From positions 242,501 through 272,500 of the forward strand of contig CAJNDS010002468.1 in the NCBI GenBank assembly GCA_905221605.1: a DNA stretch of 30,000 nucleotides. Direction: 5' to 3'. This DNA is from Symbiodinium natans. Its lineage: Eukaryota; Sar; Dinophyceae; Suessiales; Symbiodiniaceae. A program made the translations under genes and the position numbers. Under the pieces are notes generated by a model that was not told the origin of the DNA, did no database searches, and saw nothing but the letters and a program-made list of their open reading frames with translations. Of the stretch, positions 27,761 to 30,000 are shown piece by piece (position 1 is the first letter of the stretch; each line of letters opens with the position of its first letter).

Positions 27761-28448
27761 CCGCGCCACCGCCGAGGGAAAAAGGAGGAAGGGCGGGGTT
27801 TAGGGTTTAGGGTTTAGGGTTTAGGGTTTATTGGCTAGGCAAACGTACTCTAGGGGTCGGAAGAAGTAATCCAAGACTACTCACCCCAAAGCCCTAATTA
27901 TTCCAATCATTAAGGACCCTCTATTGGGGGTTTAGGGCTTTGGCTTTGGGGTTTCGGTTTGGGGGTTCAGGGGCTTTGGCCCTTGAACCTTAAACCCTAA
28001 ACCCCAAGACCGTTTAAGCCTAAAAACCCTTCAAGCCCGTAAAGCCCTTAAAGCCTTAAATCGCCCAAAAAGCTTTAAAACCTTTAGAGCCCACGAAGCC
28101 CTTGACGCACCGAAAGTCAGCCCTTAAAGCCCATCAAAAAACCCTCAACACCCGCAACGCCCTTAAGGCTCTGAACGTAAAGCCCTTCTAGCCCGGAAAG
28201 TCCCGTTAAGCCCGCCAAGCCTTTAAAACCCTAAACCCTAAACCCTAAACCCTAAACCCTAAACCCTAAACCCTAAACCCTAAACCCTAAACCCTAAACC
28301 CTAAACCCTAAACCCTAAACCCAAAAAACCCAAAACCCTAAACCCTAAACCCTAAACCCTAAACCCTAAACCCTAAACCCTAAACCCTAAACCCTAAACC
28401 CTAAACCCTAAACCCTAAACCCTTGAAAGCCACCTGAACCCTCTCAAG
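27761..28448. repeat. Protease 3' flank with long CCCTAAA array
   Basis: TTTAGGG at 27797-27829, degenerate AAGCCCTTAAAGCC-type repeat 28010-28220, then (CCCTAAA)n 28225-28425. No gene seen. Confidence 0.85.
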
Positions 28449-28478
28449 CTCTGGACCAGTTGTCACGTCCGGGACGTC

Positions 28479-30000
28479 ATGGAGGATGGAGCTGCCAGCT
28501 CGGAAACCCCCCTGAAACCCCCTAAACTCTCCTGAATCCACAAAGCCCCTGGAGCCCCCGAAACCCCTAAAACCCCTAAAACCCCCGAAAACCCCGAAAA
28601 CCCCGAAAACCCCGAAAACCCCGAAAACCCCTAAACCCACTATGACCTCTAAACGCTTAAGCCCCCTAAACCCTAAAACCCCAAACCCAAAGTTTTCCCA
28701 AAATCCAAGGTTCTTTTTGAGGGTTTAGAGTCCCCCCCCACCCACCCACCCAAACCCTCGCCGCCACCCTGCGCCCCCTTGGGAACTGAAAGAGGCTTTA
28801 TGGGGCCATGTGCCTTTGTATGGGTCTAGAGGTTTAGGGCTGAGGGTTGAGTGTAGGGAGTTGTAAGTGCGGCTATGAGAACTCCAGACAAAGTCATGTT
28901 GCAGCCAGCGCGAGCGTATCACTACCCACGAACCTCCCTCCAAGACCCTCAACCCCAAACCTTAAATATTCTACAAGACCCTAAATCCCCACACCCAAAA
29001 CCCTAGTGCCGCTAAAGCCCAAACCCCTAAACCCCTAAACCCGAACCCGAAAGCCCTAACACCTAAGCCCCTGAACCCTGAGATGAACAGCCAAGCGTTG
29101 AGGTCAAGCAGAACAAGGAGGCGCTTCTCGAGCGTGCGGCGTCCTTCACAACCTGGCGGAAGCCTCGCCGTAGTGTTCAGGGCGTTAGGGTTTAGGGTTG
29201 CGGGTTGAGGGTTTAGGGTTGGGGGTTTGGGATGTTGGGTTTCGGGTTTTAGGGCTCTAGGGTTTTTGTGCAGGGTTTTTTGCGGGGGCTTTAGGGGTTT
29301 AGGACTTTGATGGAGGTTTAGGGCCCGTTTAGGGAGGGGCAGGTGAAAGGCTGAGGGTAGTTCTGAACCTGGGTTCGGGGGTTTGGGGAGGAAGCTGAGG
29401 TTTGGGTCCTGAGCCAAAAACTCACTTCCCATCGTCGTAAAGGTTCAGGACAGCAGCGAAGATCCCTTTCTGCGTGTAGCAAGCAGTCCTTGACCCTGCA
29501 AAGCCATCAAAACACAGCGTCAGAGAGCGAAAAAGAAAAGATAATTAGTTAGCATACTAGTAGTCATGGTAGTATGAAACGTGGCAGTAGCATTGCTACT
29601 TCTAGTCGTAAAGTCGTAATCATACTGTCATCACAATCATTGTACGTAGTAGTAATGGCAAAAAGAAAGCTGGCATCTCGACTAGCAACAGCACCAAGAA
29701 GTTCAAAGCAATGCCTAAACCCCTAAAACCCTTCAAAACCCCAAGAGCCATAACCCCTAAACCCTTAGGCCCTTAAACCCCGAGAGCACAAAACCCGAAG
29801 CGAATAGCACTAAGAAACACCCTGAGCCCCACAACCCTAAACCCAAAGCGCTAAGAAGGAAATAACTTCACGTGACTCTAGACCCTAAACCCTAAACCCT
29901 AAACCCAAACCCCTAAACCCTAAACCTCTAAACCCCTAAACCCTAAACCCCTAAACCCCTAAGCCCCTAAACCCCTAAACCCCTAAACCCCTAAACCCCT
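28479..30000 (+). CDS. 5' part of an unrecognised spliced gene, running off the window
   Basis: Three coding-looking islands in the same orientation: ATG at 28479 (MEDG, then GC at 28491), 29103-29161 (VKQNKEALLERAASFTTWR plus two bases, after GTTGAG) and 29449-29478 (TAAKIPFCV plus two bases, after GTTCAG, before a GCAAGC donor). Phases are compatible and give a Lys codon across the second join. The introns between them hold CCCTAAA-type and G-rich arrays, as in the protease. No family recognised. The minus-strand ORF at 28971-29432 is mostly translated telomere-like repeat and is not preferred. Confidence 0.42.
28570..28632 (+). repeat. CCCCGAAAA 9-bp tandem repeat
   Basis: About six copies, preceded by CCCCTAAAA copies; its reverse translates as the GVF repeat of a spurious minus-strand ORF. 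Confidence 0.88.
29479..30000. other. AT-rich stretch and CCCCTAAA octamer array at window end
   Basis: Positions 29530-29690 are AT-rich, with scattered TAGTAGT-like triplets and no exon. From 29880 the telomere-like repeat becomes CCCCTAAA (8 bp), about ten copies to the window end. Confidence 0.8.

Noticed and set aside
28971-29432. 153-codon minus-strand ORF
   Set aside because: Most of it is translated degenerate telomere-like repeat (HPKPPTLNPQP, GFRGLGV); it also overlaps a better + strand exon at 29103.
1-30000. Eimeria or plant origin
   Set aside because: The CCCTAAA repeat alone would fit, but GC/GA donors with AG|G acceptors, tiny exons, lack of CAG/homopolymer tracts and a same-strand gene row favour a dinoflagellate. 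Not excluded outright.

Overview
This is a nuclear window from a eukaryote, most likely a dinoflagellate; Symbiodiniaceae is my best guess and I cannot name a species. The evidence is: plant/alveolate-type telomere heptamers (TTTAGGG/CCCTAAA) scattered throughout; four genes all on the + strand; very short exons; splice acceptors almost always AG|G; and 5' splice sites that are mostly GC or GA rather than GT, a pattern reported for Symbiodinium-type genomes. A coccidian such as Eimeria also carries interstitial CCCTAAA repeats, but its usual CAG repeats and homopolymer-rich proteins are absent here.

The long ORFs are mostly misleading, because many are translations of telomere-like repeats. 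The genes are in the short unique islands between the repeat arrays, each usually 20-100 bp. Reading those islands in frame gives: (1) a GDT1/TMEM165 (UPF0016) cation/proton exchanger at about 964-3483; (2) an unrecognised short gene at about 3699-6868; (3) a pepsin-family (A1) membrane-anchored aspartic protease at 7329-27760, assembled from 32 exons of 18-84 nt that total 1500 nt (499 codons plus stop) with reading phase preserved at every junction; (4) the start of another + strand gene from about 28479, running off the window.

The central observation is that the protease's 31 introns consist largely of telomere-like arrays. Most introns begin with G-rich TTTAGGG on the sense strand and end with C-rich CCCTAAA just before the acceptor, so the pre-mRNA could fold each intron into a hairpin that brings the splice sites together. 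About 93% of the 20.4-kb locus is intron. The GDT1 gene has two intron kinds: telomeric ones upstream, and three 3' introns that share introner-like motifs instead. Smaller elements in the introns include three kinds of terminal-inverted-repeat elements (one in several copies), diverged exon duplicates, a 30-bp palindrome with telomeric arms, a 10-bp satellite and several separately homogenised variants of the telomere repeat.

Exon coordinates were derived by hand from frame, phase and family motifs. Junctions around protease exons 24, 25 and 29, the 5' exons of the GDT1 gene, and all of the second and fourth genes are less certain. No tRNA, rRNA, CRISPR or bacterial-type feature was seen.
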